The notes under the pieces: model-generated
What the model was told of the DNA's origin: nothing
Databases searched by the model: none
What the model saw: the letters and a program-made list of their open reading frames with translations, nothing else
Shown: positions 33,048-43,796 of the stretch, piece by piece
How positions within the stretch are numbered: position 1 is the stretch's first letter
Layout of the letters: the number at the start of each line of letters is the position of its first letter
Assembly: GCA_030247855.1 (NCBI GenBank)
Contig: JAPDRN010000001.1
Coordinates: forward strand, 434,001-498,000
Origin: Knufia peltigerae
Taxonomy: Eukaryota; Ascomycota; Eurotiomycetes; Chaetothyriales; Trichomeriaceae
Reading direction: 5' to 3'
DNA length: 64,000 bases
Program-made: the position numbers and the translations under genes

Positions 33048-36000
33048 TTACAACAACCACATGCTGGAATATTCGCCAAGCTCGCCTTCAAGCAGATCTT
33101 GCGGGCTTTCAGAGGCCCCGGCAATGAATGCATTCGTCCAGTCAAATATGTTCACAGACCCTGACGAAGCCACGGTTGGTGCGAAAGGAATCGGTCCATC
33201 GTCACCGGTCAATCGTCCCTCTGGACCGGGAGAAGTCTCAAGGCGGGGGGTGACATTACCAACACAGGGCAACTCGTTACCAAAAGCATTGTCGAACGTC
33301 CTCTCGGAGTCTTCGGGCCGAACGTACCGCATGGTCGAACCATCTGAGGATGGTTCCCTTTGTGCCAAAGCATGCATGCCATTCCCATGCCGGACCTCAG
33401 TCTCGTAATCTCCAGGCGGCAATGCTTGATAGGCGCTGCCGAGCCCTGCTGGCACAGCCAGGAGTATCTCTGAAGCAGAGGACCAGATACTGGTCGTACT
33501 TCGATGGTGGTGGTTGGGCTCGTGTGGCACTTGAGCAGCATGTGTAAAATTAGGATCGCTGGTGATGCTGTGTGAGCTCGTCCAGTTTTCTATCGTTGAC
33601 CTGCTCATTGTAGACCGAGGATTAGAGGGTCCACGCGGATGCCCGGCGCCGTGCTGGAAGCCTTGGTAGGATTTAGGAATTGGGAAAGCATTTGAGACAC
33701 CACTGTTGCTTTGCAGAGGATGGCTTCCGTAGTCAAATGATGCCGCGGCTGGTGATTTGGCACCACTCCATTGGCCGTTCGGCATGTCCGAATTCCCAGA
33801 GTTGGTCCTATCCTCCACTCTTCGAGGAGTTGAGACTTCGATCAGAGGCATCTCGGTCGAATCCTCGTGTCGATGGCGCACTGGCCCAACGGCACCAGGC
33901 GGCTCTTGTGTTCTGGGAAATTCTTCAGAGCTCGGCAAGATATGGTATTCAGAAGTTCGCTGAGGCGTGATCAGTGTCTCAAGCCGGAGGCTCGCCGGTC
34001 TTGAAAGTGACGATGACTGTGCAGGCAGCCGATCCCACGGTCTCAGCAGTTCTCGCACTATTTCCCCCTGCAGCTTCTCATACAATGCACCGAACTTGAC
34101 AGCCTCGGACCAGCTTTGTGAGAGGAATGCAAACAACGTTGTGAAGAGCGTGATCGATTGGAGGATCTCGGCAGTGCCCTTTTCCTCCACAAGACGTCGG
34201 CGTGCGCGTTTGATGGCGAATAAGAGTACCAGGGCCGCCTGCATGCACTGATTGGTACCGTGCCACGGCAGGAGGAGCCGGCCTTTCTTCAAGTAGTCAA
34301 ATGTCGTTGCTCCCAACTTGAGCGCCGCCTCAAAGCACTTGACCAATTTGACTTCTGAAGGTTCGGGTTCGACTGGACAGGGACGGTAGAGGAGGAGCAA
34401 AGCTTGGTAATATCCGACCAGTCCCCAGCCCGGTTCATACTCGTCACCCTCAGCATCGCCTGCCAAAGCGTCCTGACTTTCTCCATCATGACGCCCGGTG
34501 TTTTTGAGCTGGTGGAGCCAGTCCATTGCTCTCTTCTCTATGAGACCGACCCATTCGTCTTCAGTAATGGCTCGACTCGATTTGTGGCCCATGAACCTGA
34601 CCTGGAAAATTTCTGACTGCAGCTGTCGAAGACGGACAACACGGACAAATTCGATGGCGATGCGTCCGGGGCTTGTAATCCGATCCGACGGTTGTGGCTG
34701 TTGGACTTCGTTGTTGGGAGTTTGTAAGCAGTCCTCGCAGCCGGGTGCTTGGACCCCGATGAACTGCTCAGCGATGCCAAGTCTCTGGTGAAGAGTGAAG
34801 GACACCGACCTGTCGAGGACGTACACAGTCCAGAACAATAGTCTCCGCGAGGTTGCCGTGAAGGATCTGCCCGTAATGTTTGAGCCCGCGGAGTGATCTT
34901 CGTTCTCGTCGTGGTCGTCAAGATGTAGCTTCAAGTCAAGAGCCATTCTCATCACCGCGCTGGAAAGCAAGCCTGGATTTCCTGCTGACGGCATTAGATA
35001 ACAGTATTGAATCAGCAGAACGAGGCTTTGTATATTCTGGATAGAGGAAGTGCCAAAATTGTGTTGCCTCTCGAGCGCATATCTGTAGAGCTTCAAGCTG
35101 GTCGAGTAAGCTTTGGGCGGCGAGTAGCTTTTGTTCGACATGACGGAGATGGCCAAAACCATGGTAACGATGTACAACGCGAAGTCGTCCGCCTCGGTGG
35201 CTTCGCGTGGCTCTGCAAGGACCACATCGAATAGAGACCAAAGTTCGTCTGGTCGAAATGCTGGGTAGATCAATAGTATACGATTGACGTACTCCCCAAA
35301 GAGACGGTTGGCCACGTGGACAGGAATGGCTTTTAGGTCCCTCAGCGGTCGGACAGACCTGGGATCGTCAATGGGAAATTCCAGCCCGTTTGACGGATCT
35401 CCAGCGGCATCCGACACTTGCGACTGTTGCTGAGGTTGAGTGAGGGTTGACATGAGCGTCTCGGCGGGAAAGTCGGCAGTGGTGGATGTCGGTGCATTGC
35501 TGAAGGAGCTGTAGAAGGACTTCTCCGCCCACCTGGAAAACTTCCAAGGTGCACTCATACGGGACCCCAAAGGAGATTGCCGGGGACGCTTGACTCCCAG
35601 GGTATGCTCGGATCTAGACGCATCGAGTGTCGAAGTAGTCTCAGGATCTGGGAGGCCGCATTGTCGAAGCAGAAGTTCTTTGTCCGACACTTGCTTCTGT
35701 AGATGGAGCAAAATGCTGGGACGCACGTCAGTGAAAGTGCCCCTTCTTTTTCCCGATATACTTGTCCATATACCTTCGAGGTTGGACGGTCCTTGTGGCA
35801 GAGTTGAGGCCCTCGCACTCATGCTGAGATTTTGAACAATTGGAACACGCGGGCTTTGCCCCATCACACTGATACAGGTTTGATCAGCCATCGATGCACC
35901 CTACTCCAAGTCGACTGCTCTACATAGAGTCGTCTCCACTTACTTTGATCTTCCGCGCGTAACATCTTGCACAAGACTTGATGCTTCGACGGCGTTTCAT
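33048..36000 (-). CDS. Zn2Cys6 transcription factor with fungal transcription-factor domain, activator candidate 2
   Basis: 939 aa from exons 36000-35944, 35868-35774 and 35715-33048 (2820 nt, in frame). The long open frame alone starts without a DNA-binding domain; the zinc cluster comes from two short exons in another frame. Cys10, 13, 20, 27, 30 and 37 read CARCYARKIKC, then CSNC, with spacing 2-6-6-2-6, and intron 1 falls just before the third Cys. Exon 3 opens with a heptad-like segment (ILLHLQKQVSDKELLLRQC), a probable dimerisation coil. The fungal transcription-factor domain covers the middle (LFGEYVNRILLIYPAFRP; RLLFWTVYVLDRSVSFTLHQ). Intron 2 (58 nt) has a CTGAC branch site. Together with activator 1 it probably controls the surrounding enzymes. 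Confidence 0.88.
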
Positions 36001-36618
36001 GGACAATTTGGCTTGTAGCCGTGAAAAGCCCCACGAATCTGTTCGGGGACACCCACTCACTGATCACGTCGGTCTCCCATAGAAAACACAATGGTGTTTG
36101 AAGCGTTGGAAGGTGGGCAAACGTTGGGTAAAAGCGACTTGGGAGGAATTGCGATATAAAAGAAGTTCTTAGATAGACTTGCAGGTTGGATCGAGGTCGA
36201 AGTGTACGTGGAAGTGGAAGTGGAAACCAAGGGCCGAAGTTCGTGGTTGGTTGGTTGGTTGGTGCCGTCCTTATTGCAATAACATATCTATTGTACGGTC
36301 CTCGCCAAGTCTCCCCAGCTTCCTTTAACTGAAAGTATCATACCATGTTTCGGTTAGCGCAACTCCCGGGCCAGCGATAAGCGGGATGAAGGCCCCAAAC
36401 GAGCCACCAATCACCCTGTAGCCAGCCCCAACTTTAGGCTCGAAGCCCTTATCAACTAGCACCGATAAGCACAAAGTTGATCATGGACAGGCGACTCTGG
36501 CGATGAGAGCCCCCATTTCTGATGATAACTACATCTTGTCAATGCAACATGTTACACTGTGCGAATCCCTAATCATGGCTGATCTGGACGTCTCGACAAT
36601 CTAGGATTTCCTACGAGG
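36001..36618. other. activator 2 promoter and DAO copy 2 3' flank
   Basis: 618 bp with no gene. It contains a TGGT tetranucleotide tract at 36244-36263. Confidence 0.45.
36244..36263 (+). repeat. (TGGT)5 microsatellite
   Basis: Five tandem TGGT units about 245 bp upstream of the activator 2 start. Confidence 0.85.
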
Positions 36619-36770
36619 CTATAGTAATGCTCGAATATCACTGATGCCGCCCTTTTGGATCTTCTGCAACATCTGGGTCAACTTCTCCATCCTTTGCTCG
36701 GTGAGCAAGTACTGTTTAGGCAGCCATGAAGGAGGCTGCGAACCCAGGACCATCTGTGCCAACGCTTTCC
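36619..36770 (-). pseudogene. displaced C-terminal segment of DAO copy 2
   Basis: About 50 codons in the frame next to the main one, beginning ALAQMVLGSQPPSWL and ending at a stop at 36619-36621. It continues the homology to copy 1 where the main frame loses it. It may be the original tail cut off by a one-base deletion, or it may show a sequencing error. Confidence 0.5.
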
Positions 36771-38153
36771 CGCAAAGATAGCATTTACCATGCCGTAGCC
36801 ACCGTATCCTGCGGCAATCCACTCGTTCGAGCTCGCGTCTCCGGGTCGTCGCCCGGCCAGAGAGTTCGCAGGAAGACTACCGACCAGAGGGGCGTGGTCC
36901 AGAGAAAAACACATGATCCCACTCCAAGCAGCGTTGACTTGCGAAACACCTGTTCCCAGCTTGTCGACATCGAAAACAGCTTGAAGCACACCACCCAGGT
37001 GCGCTTGAGCCACCACGGAATCTTGGGCATCGGATGCCACTCCTATGTAATCGTCGGCGGTTTCTATCGCCCTGAGATCCCCGCCACCTATCCAGATCTC
37101 TCCCGTCCGGCGGTTCTGCGTGGCATAATCGAAAACACCGTTGAGAAGGAAACTCCAACAAACATCTCCCCCTGCGAAGGCGCTCGAATTTTCCAGCTTC
37201 TGCACAGTCATCTGGCCTCGGCGCGGTATCAATAAGCCTCTCGTCTTGGGAAGGAGATGTGCCGTGTGAGCTTCGGTGCAGTACAAGACGTGCTTAGCAA
37301 AAATACAGCCGCGAGGTGTGGTGACGCAGTACCCAAGCCCGGACTTGGATCGTCGAACGGCCTCGATCGGTGTGTTGGCCTCGAGGTTGAATCTCGCACC
37401 ATGGCGAGCGAGCAAGGTTTGGTAGACAGTGGTGAAGAGACGATACGGCCACACTGCGCCCACCTTGTACACCAGCCCTCCTATCGCCTGTGATGGACCG
37501 TACTTCTATGACAGACTGATTAGCATCCTCAGTGCTAATTGAAATGAGAGATCTGTACTGACCTGTCGGAGCTCTGCCGAGCCAATAACTTCGTATAGCC
37601 CTTGCAAATCAGGAAATGCCTGGTTGAAGTTACGGAGCATTCGTCTCAGGTCCTCAAGCGCTGCCTCTTCAAAGACGCCCAAGACAGCCGTCACTTCCCT
37701 CAATTCCGAAAGTTTGGTTGCGTCGGGCCCTGCTTCCTTCGCCAGTGCTTGATATTCAGGCAAATGAGCCAGTTCAAATCGCACAATGTCTTTCGCTGCT
37801 TCTTCTCCAAACAGCTTGGAGTATGTGTCATAGTCCTGAACTGCCGTACAGTGAACTCGGCCGCCATTGCGACCGGTAGCTCCGGAGCAGATTTCACGAG
37901 CCTCGAGCACCGAAACCGTCAGTCTTTCCTGACCATCTTTCAGCAACCACCAAGCCGCGCTGCACCCCGTAACGCCGGATCCAATGATGACGATGTCTCG
38001 TTGAAGAGGCAGCTCCGATGATCGAATATTCAAAAGTTCACGGCACGGAGGATCTTGCCACTTGGACGGGGTCGGATTTCGAGCCGGTGAACCCGGGCTT
38101 GCCATCAACTGGCGAAGCAAAATGTCTTGCTTGGCTTCCGACACTGAGGCCAT
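36678..38153 (-). CDS. FAD-dependent oxidoreductase, DAO family, copy 2 (apparent 3' frameshift)
   Basis: Exons 38153-37563 and 37505-36678 give 472 aa. The FAD loop is IVIIGSGVTGCSAAWWLL, followed by CSGATGRNGGRVHC as in copy 1, then LYCTEAHTAHLLPKTRG, IWIGGGDLR and the C-terminal FAD motif NEWIAAGYGGYGMVNAIFAGK. Just after that motif the frame turns to unlike residues and stops at 36678. The next frame continues as ALAQMVLGSQPPSWLPKQYL to a stop at 36619, and that version aligns with copy 1 (TGKGLAHLVTGRE). One base appears to be missing near 36764-36771. The FAD and catalytic parts are intact, so the protein may still work with an altered tail. Same family as copy 1 but well diverged. Confidence 0.85.
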
Positions 38154-39169
38154 GGTGGTAAGGAATGTGCGTTTACTGTGTTGGAACCGAATACAAACTG
38201 CCTTACACCGTGAAATTGCTTTGGATTAGGCCGCGAAGAGAGCGAGGAAAGGAGGTCTGGAGACGCTGTGCTCTTGCTGGACAAGCGGTGCGCGAAGCAC
38301 TTTATGAAGCCCATATTTCCTATATTTCGTCGACTGAGGGGTATGACTGAGTACCATCGTGGTCTGACGATATACAACTCCTGGAAAAGCTCGACACACG
38401 ATCCGATTCCATGGCTGGACCGCTCAAGTCGTCACGCAGATTGTCACGCTTGATACACAGCTTGGATTGCCGAGTTTGGAGATGGACGGCTGTAGGCTAA
38501 ATCCGCCTTTTGTCGTCGAAGTGCTTATCGCTGAGCCCCTAGGTTGTCCTTATCGTCTCCAACGCTTGGACATCGGGTGTTTCTCAGGACGGAGTTTTCC
38601 CTTCCACTTCGACCTGAGCAGGAAATCATGCTCTTCAATATTCTCCGTTAAAGTGTCTCAGGAGCCATGATTGACCCGCTGTTGCTCATAAGGCGTCTGT
38701 TTAAGCGGCGGGGAGAGAACTGGATTTCGAAGCTAGCCGCTATTTCTACGGAGTACGTACGACCTTCTAAACCGCTATAGCAATCGGAAACAAGTATCTC
38801 CGAACCTCAGATTCACAGGAGTAGAATATCACGTGACACTATTTCATGCGCCAAGTCAGGGCGGATCTTCGGCGTCGCTCAACCTCATCATGAGGCCGCG
38901 TATTTCGATCTCACCGCCGTGATACACATTTGCACATAGCCACTTCAGAACACGTTTTGTCTTCGTTATTTCTATCCCACAGACTCGCCCCCATGGAGGC
39001 TGGTGAGGGTCAAGAAGTACTCTCCACCATCGCCGGGGTGACGAGCAGTCGGAATTTGTCACATCCCTTGCTGAGGATCGACTGAGCCTTGATTCTCTTC
39101 AGGATTCTGCCTTAGGCCACGCATCACGAGTGATAGTCCAACAAGTGCCCCAAAACCACAATTCTAGCC
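38154..39169. other. divergent promoter of DAO copy 2 and C78 peptidase
   Basis: 1,016 bp with no gene. It contains a CCGCCT half-site at 38503-38508, a TACGGAGTAC at 38747-38756 and a TCACGTGA E-box palindrome at 38829-38836. Confidence 0.45.
38829..38836. promoter_or_regulatory. TCACGTGA E-box palindrome
   Basis: Perfect palindrome with a CACGTG core, 334 bp upstream of the C78 peptidase start. Binding by a bHLH/Cbf1 protein is inferred. Confidence 0.35.
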
Positions 39170-40779
39170 ATGGCACATCAAGACCGAAAGCAATATGCTC
39201 CTTGTCCATATTGTTGCTATAATAGTCATGAGTCCAACAAACTGGACAGACACATCCGTCATTGTCATTCTGATAAGCAGAACTCCGACCATGACAGTCC
39301 AGATCCGCCATTAGATCGCCAGTCCGACTTGACTGATTTTGAGCTGGCTCAAATTCTCGCTTTTGAGGAAGCTGGGCTTCCTCGAGAACTTGCCTTGTCT
39401 GATCCACCCCGAGCTCCTTCCAGCAAAGCAGTGATTCACTTACCAGAAAGTGCGAATCCGTCTAGTCGACAATCTCCTTCTCGCCACGCCAATGATGCAT
39501 CTCAATGGGCTCAGTGCTTCTGCGGTGAGCAAATACATATTCTTGAGCTTGACGCACATTCAGAAATGCATGCTCAAGAAAGTATTTCCGTTGAAGACGA
39601 CGACCTCCCTACAATGGACACAGCAGAAATGTCCTCTGCCGCTGTGCAACCCGTATCTGATATCTCCAACGCATTTAGCACCAAACTCCCAAAGTCATTG
39701 CGGAATTATGACCAGGTACACGCGAAAACTCGTCCAAGCAATAGCAAGAGACGAGCTCCATCCTTAAAGGATATTTTTCTGGGGACTACGGGGGCATCCA
39801 AGAAGACTACGGCTGTTACTGCAGAGGAAGGAAAGACGAGGCGCCTCGGGGTATGTATAAAATAGTTGTTCCGCTGGTACTTCACGCTGACCATGCACAG
39901 AAGGCTGAACTTGGACCGTACGCACATGAACGCCAAATGCCTAAATGGCTGAGACGAATGCTCGAAGAAGGAGCGAAGGTCTCGGTCACTAACAGAATCG
40001 GACCCGATGGCAATTTGATCAGGGTCGAGAATATCGCAAACGAGACGCCCAATCTTGTGCCTGTGCTTGCACGCCTGTCACAACTTGACCGGAACGTCGA
40101 GCGAGCCTTTTATTGCAGCCCGGAGGTACGACATGTTTGCAAGATGCACTTAGAAGGGGGCTTTTGTGGCTACCGCAATATCCAGATGCTGATATCCTAC
40201 ATTCAGCATGCCAGTCCTAAGGGTGCCAAATTCTTTCCTGGAAGACTACCTAATATCCTCAGGCTTCAAGACATGATCGAAGACGCATGGGACCAAGATA
40301 TCAATTCAACCTCACGTATCGAGACAGGAGGCATTCGACTTACACGAAAGTACATTGGTACACCCGAGGCTCAAGCCCTATTCATGAGCCTTGACATTCC
40401 ATGCGAAGCATCTGCATACACGACCACCAGCAACGTCGAAGCTGTCGAGACCATGCTTTGTGCGGTTTGCGAATACTTTGACGATGAGAGCACGAAAGAT
40501 AATCTTGACAAGGTCGTTATCACGGACAAGCCACCAATCTACTTCCAGCATAAAAGTCATTCGATGACTATTGTTGGTGTCGAGAGCAACCTCGATGGTG
40601 ACGTCAACTTGGTGGTATTTGATCCGATGTTCAACCCATCACCAGCGTTGAAGAAGATCGTTCTTTCAGGCAACACATACTTCAAATGCGCCCATCCAGG
40701 AAAATTGCTTAAAGGGCATCGACGAGGGGTGAAATATCTTGGAAAGTATGGAGCCTTTGAGTTGCTCAGGCTGAAATGA
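39170..40779 (+). CDS. C78 family ubiquitin-specific peptidase (Mug105/ZUFSP-like) with N-terminal zinc fingers
   Basis: 519 aa from exons 39170-39850 and 39901-40779. The N-terminus has a C2H2-like finger (CPYC...HIRHCH) and a second finger (CFCGEQIHILELDAHSEMH), as in the ubiquitin-binding fingers of ZUFSP. The C78 papain-like domain has the catalytic Cys316 in LEGGFCGYRNIQML, His447 in HKSHSMTIVG and Asp468 in VVFDPMFNP. In animals the family includes UFM1 proteases and ZUFSP, a K63-chain deubiquitinase linked to genome stability; S. pombe Mug105 is the fungal relative. Ascomycetes generally lack UFM1, so deubiquitination is the likelier activity. Confidence 0.9.
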
Positions 40780-41343
40780 GCGACTTCTATTCATGGATCC
40801 GTAGCAGGGCGTTTTGGTTGGGCAATATGCTATGCAGCACATGATATTGGCATCTGGGTTCTGGAATGCAGGATGGGAAATTCTTTGAGGGATTCTTAGC
40901 ATTGCATAGCGAAGTGATTCTAGATTCTAGATTTTGGAGGACTACTCTTGGTGGCCCAGTGAAGATTGAATTATAACAAATAGTTGATCCACTTGAACTA
41001 CACTTTGCCTCTGCCATTATGGATAGTTTCTCTGGATTAGGCCTGAATGTTCACGGGTGCTGTATACGTTGCATCGGAGTACGCAGAAGTATATCTCTGG
41101 TCGGAGGTCGGTTACCTTGTGTGTGGTCCACTTATTTGCAAGTCAATAATATTCACGAAATTCGTTCCACTCTGAAAACATTAGACATCGACAGAAAAGA
41201 CAACCACAAGATAAGACCAAGACCAAGGAGCGTGTGCCCTGTCTTGTTCAACTTTATTACACGTCTTGAAATTTTGTTGTGAACGATAGACATACGAGGA
41301 AGACACACACGAAGGGAAAAAAACACACACACTAAAAAAAGAA
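40780..41343. other. intergenic, upstream of ITP pyrophosphatase
   Basis: 564 bp with no gene. A direct repeat of ATTCTAG occurs near 40918-40932. Confidence 0.45.
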
Positions 41344-42673
41344 ATGTCCCAACCTCGCCCGACGACGCTCAACTTCATAACCGGCAACAAGAACAAACTC
41401 GCCGAGGTCCAGGCCATTCTGGGTTCGGTGGACGGTCTGACGTTGCAGAGTCGAAATGTCGAAGGGCCGGAGATCCAAGGGACAATAGAGGAGGTTGCCA
41501 GAGATAAATGTTCTAGGGCCGCCCAGGTGGTGAGTTTCCCCCCTCCCGATGATTTCTTTTCAACCACCGCGTTGTTGGTTTCTGTGTTGGCAAAGTCGAC
41601 CATATAACACAGCGCGACAACTGAGAACGAGTCCGTGAGAATGGGAAGACTCTATCGGTCTATCGGAGGTGACGTTCAGTGCGTGCCACTGTTTTGCGTG
41701 GAAAGGTTGTGTCTGTATGCCTGGAGTCGTCACCGACACCGATTCACGACGGCGACGGTCATGACCATGGTCAATCTATCTACGCTTCCACGACCCAAAA
41801 TCGACACGCTTGAAGCGGTCGCTGCGCTGATCCCGGACAGACCAAAAGGAAAGAGACCCAAAACAAGACTGACAATTTGTACGTTTCTATAGGTTGGCGG
41901 ACCTGTCCTGACGGAAGATACTGCGTTGGAGTTCCAAGCTTTGAAAGGCCTGCCGGGACCGTACATGTAAGTTCTGACTTTTCCAAAGCCAACCTGGACG
42001 GACCAAGTCTACGTGCCCCTAGAACGCAAAGCCTACGAGGGTTATGTGGTATCGAACTGCATTATCAACCAGACAACGTCAAGCCGGGCACTACCATCAG
42101 GAAATTTCTCTACCGCATCGTGATTGTTTGAACCCTCTTATCCATACAGTCTCTTCTGTGCAATGCTGCCTTACTGACCGACCTGATTGTCCACCATCTA
42201 GAAAATACTTTCTTACGGCTTTGGGCCATGAGGGCCTCAACAACATGCTGGCTGCATACGAAGACAAGACAGCCTTTGCTGTTTGCACGTTCGGCTATTG
42301 TGCCGGTCCCGGACAAGAGCCCATTTTGTTCCAGGGACGGACGAAGGGCAAGGTCGTGCCAGCCAGAGGGCCACCGAATTTTGGTACGTCCAGTGCCCCA
42401 CTGCGATCGATATCGTGCTGACTCGTGCCACAGGCTGGGATCCGGTGTTCGAGTATGAGGGCAAGACTTATGCCGAGATGGACAAGGCTGAAAAGGTATG
42501 TGTCCGAGGTCATGCTCCAAGTCCGGAAACCTGCGATCAGCCACAACTGTTCAGGCCAAACTCTTCCGCCAGTCTCGAATGACGCTGACCCGCGACAGAA
42601 CCTGATATCTCACAGAGGTAAAGCCCTGGACAAGTTGAAAGTCTGGCTTGCTGGTGGGGAATCGGAGCCTTGA
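41344..42673 (+). CDS. HAM1: inosine triphosphate pyrophosphatase (ITPase, HAM1 family)
   Basis: 192 aa, the standard ITPase length. It hydrolyses ITP, dITP and XTP to monophosphates, clearing non-canonical purines. Exons: 41344-41529, 41893-41966, 42202-42383, 42434-42495 and 42599-42673 (579 nt, in frame). The substrate loop TLNFITGNKNKLAEVQAIL is in exon 1, GGPVLTEDTALEFQAL and GLPGPYIKYFL in exons 2-3, FQGRTKGKVVPARGPPNFGW in exons 3-4 and the closing SHRGKALDKLKVWL in exon 5. Introns 1 and 2 are 363 and 235 nt, much longer than typical introns here. It is convergent with FAP7, 124 bp apart. Confidence 0.93.
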
Positions 42674-42797
42674 TATGTCATCCCCCTTACAGCGCAGCGA
42701 CAGAGACGAGAAACATCGTCTGGCGCATGGTGGCTCGCACTTGATGATACCCATGTATTGTGTCGGTGTGTGAGAGACAAATTTTTTAATGCCTCGG

Positions 42798-43370
42798 TCA
42801 CCCTGTTGATCCTTGACCATGATATTTCATCCAGTTCCTGACCCATGCCACCACTCGCTCTGCGTTCTCTTCAATGTCCTCGGCTGCGACGCTCCTCAAT
42901 TCGACCACTTGTCCTTCCTCATCCCATGCCTCTTTTGCTTCTTCGCTCACGACACCAAAAATCTCGGCGTCCATGTTCTCTTGCACCTTCTCGTCCTTGT
43001 ATCCTCTGGAGGAGAGTCTGTCAAACAATACCTTGGTCTCTTCGCATCTGAGCACGACGACCAGGTCTACCCAGCGTACGGCAAACCCTGCGGTCGAGTG
43101 CCAGTCAATGACCCAACCTCCTTCGCCTTCGCCGTCCGCAATCTCTTTCTCGACTTCATCCATGAGCTTGTCTTCGTCAACAATCAGGGTCTGTAGTTCT
43201 TCATCGTAGCCTGTGTGGCAGGTGCGCTCCTTGACGATGTCGTTTATAGACAGGTGTTTGAGGTTGAGTGGTGGTGAGGCTTGAGAGGCTAGGCTAAGGA
43301 TTTCGTTGCAGGTTGTGGTCTTGCCAACGCCAGGAGTCCCTGCTATTAAAATGTTTGGTAGCGAGCGCAT
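42798..43370 (-). CDS. FAP7: adenylate kinase 6 / Fap7 (hCINAP) family ATPase
   Basis: 190 aa, intronless. Fap7 is a nuclear adenylate kinase/ATPase needed for the late cleavage of 20S pre-rRNA in 40S subunit maturation. The Walker A motif is at residues 11-18 (GTPGVGKTTT), followed by HLSINDIVKERTCHTGYDEE, the family NMP-binding segment, and GGWVIDWHSTAGF, the Walker-B-like region. LRCEETKVLFDRLSSRGY is the lid and ENMDAEIFGVVSEEAKEAW a conserved C-terminal helix. A frame opens 9 bases upstream with TTG; the ATG at 43368-43370 (MRSLPNILIAG) is the correct start. Confidence 0.94.
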   Translation of the reverse strand: MRSLPNILIAGTPGVGKTTTCNEILSLASQASPPLNLKHLSINDIVKERTCHTGYDEELQTLIVDEDKLMDEVEKEIADGEGEGGWVIDWHSTAGFAVRWVDLVVVLRCEETKVLFDRLSSRGYKDEKVQENMDAEIFGVVSEEAKEAWDEEGQVVELRSVAAEDIEENAERVVAWVRNWMKYHGQGSTG

Positions 43371-43796
43371 TGTCGGCAACTTTGTCGCAAATAATTCTAG
43401 GTCTCGTAGGATGGTCTATATGTCGTCGCATTCCATTCCAACATCCATTTTTTTTCTTTTTATTTTGCGTTGTTGTTAGAGCGGCACTTGGAGAAACTCA
43501 AGTGCGGGGAAGTTGTGACGACGATGCATAACAAAAAGGCTGGCCTGATGATTTCGACACAACAAATGCCATAGCCTCGACAATGGAGGGCGTCCCAATG
43601 ACCGCTTAGATGGTAAGGCCTCCAGTCCCCAGAATCACCTCTGGTGATTCAAGCACGACATTTGCTCGAGGCCTTGCGCCCTCAACCTCCTCGGAATTCT
43701 ACCACGAGTCGTTAAGGTAGGCTCTTGAGTCGAAGAACTGATCAGTCTGATACAGGGCTAGAGCGATTTGTCCAGTCTTGAAGCCAAATATCCAAG
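43371..43796. promoter_or_regulatory. divergent promoter of FAP7 and SAM methyltransferase
   Basis: 426 bp with no gene. It contains the inverted repeat at 43632-43650. Confidence 0.45.
43632..43650. promoter_or_regulatory. inverted repeat GAATCACC-N3-GGTGATTC
   Basis: Perfect 8-bp arms around a 3-bp centre (TCT), midway in the FAP7/methyltransferase promoter. It could be a dimeric factor site; no factor is known to me for it. Confidence 0.4.
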
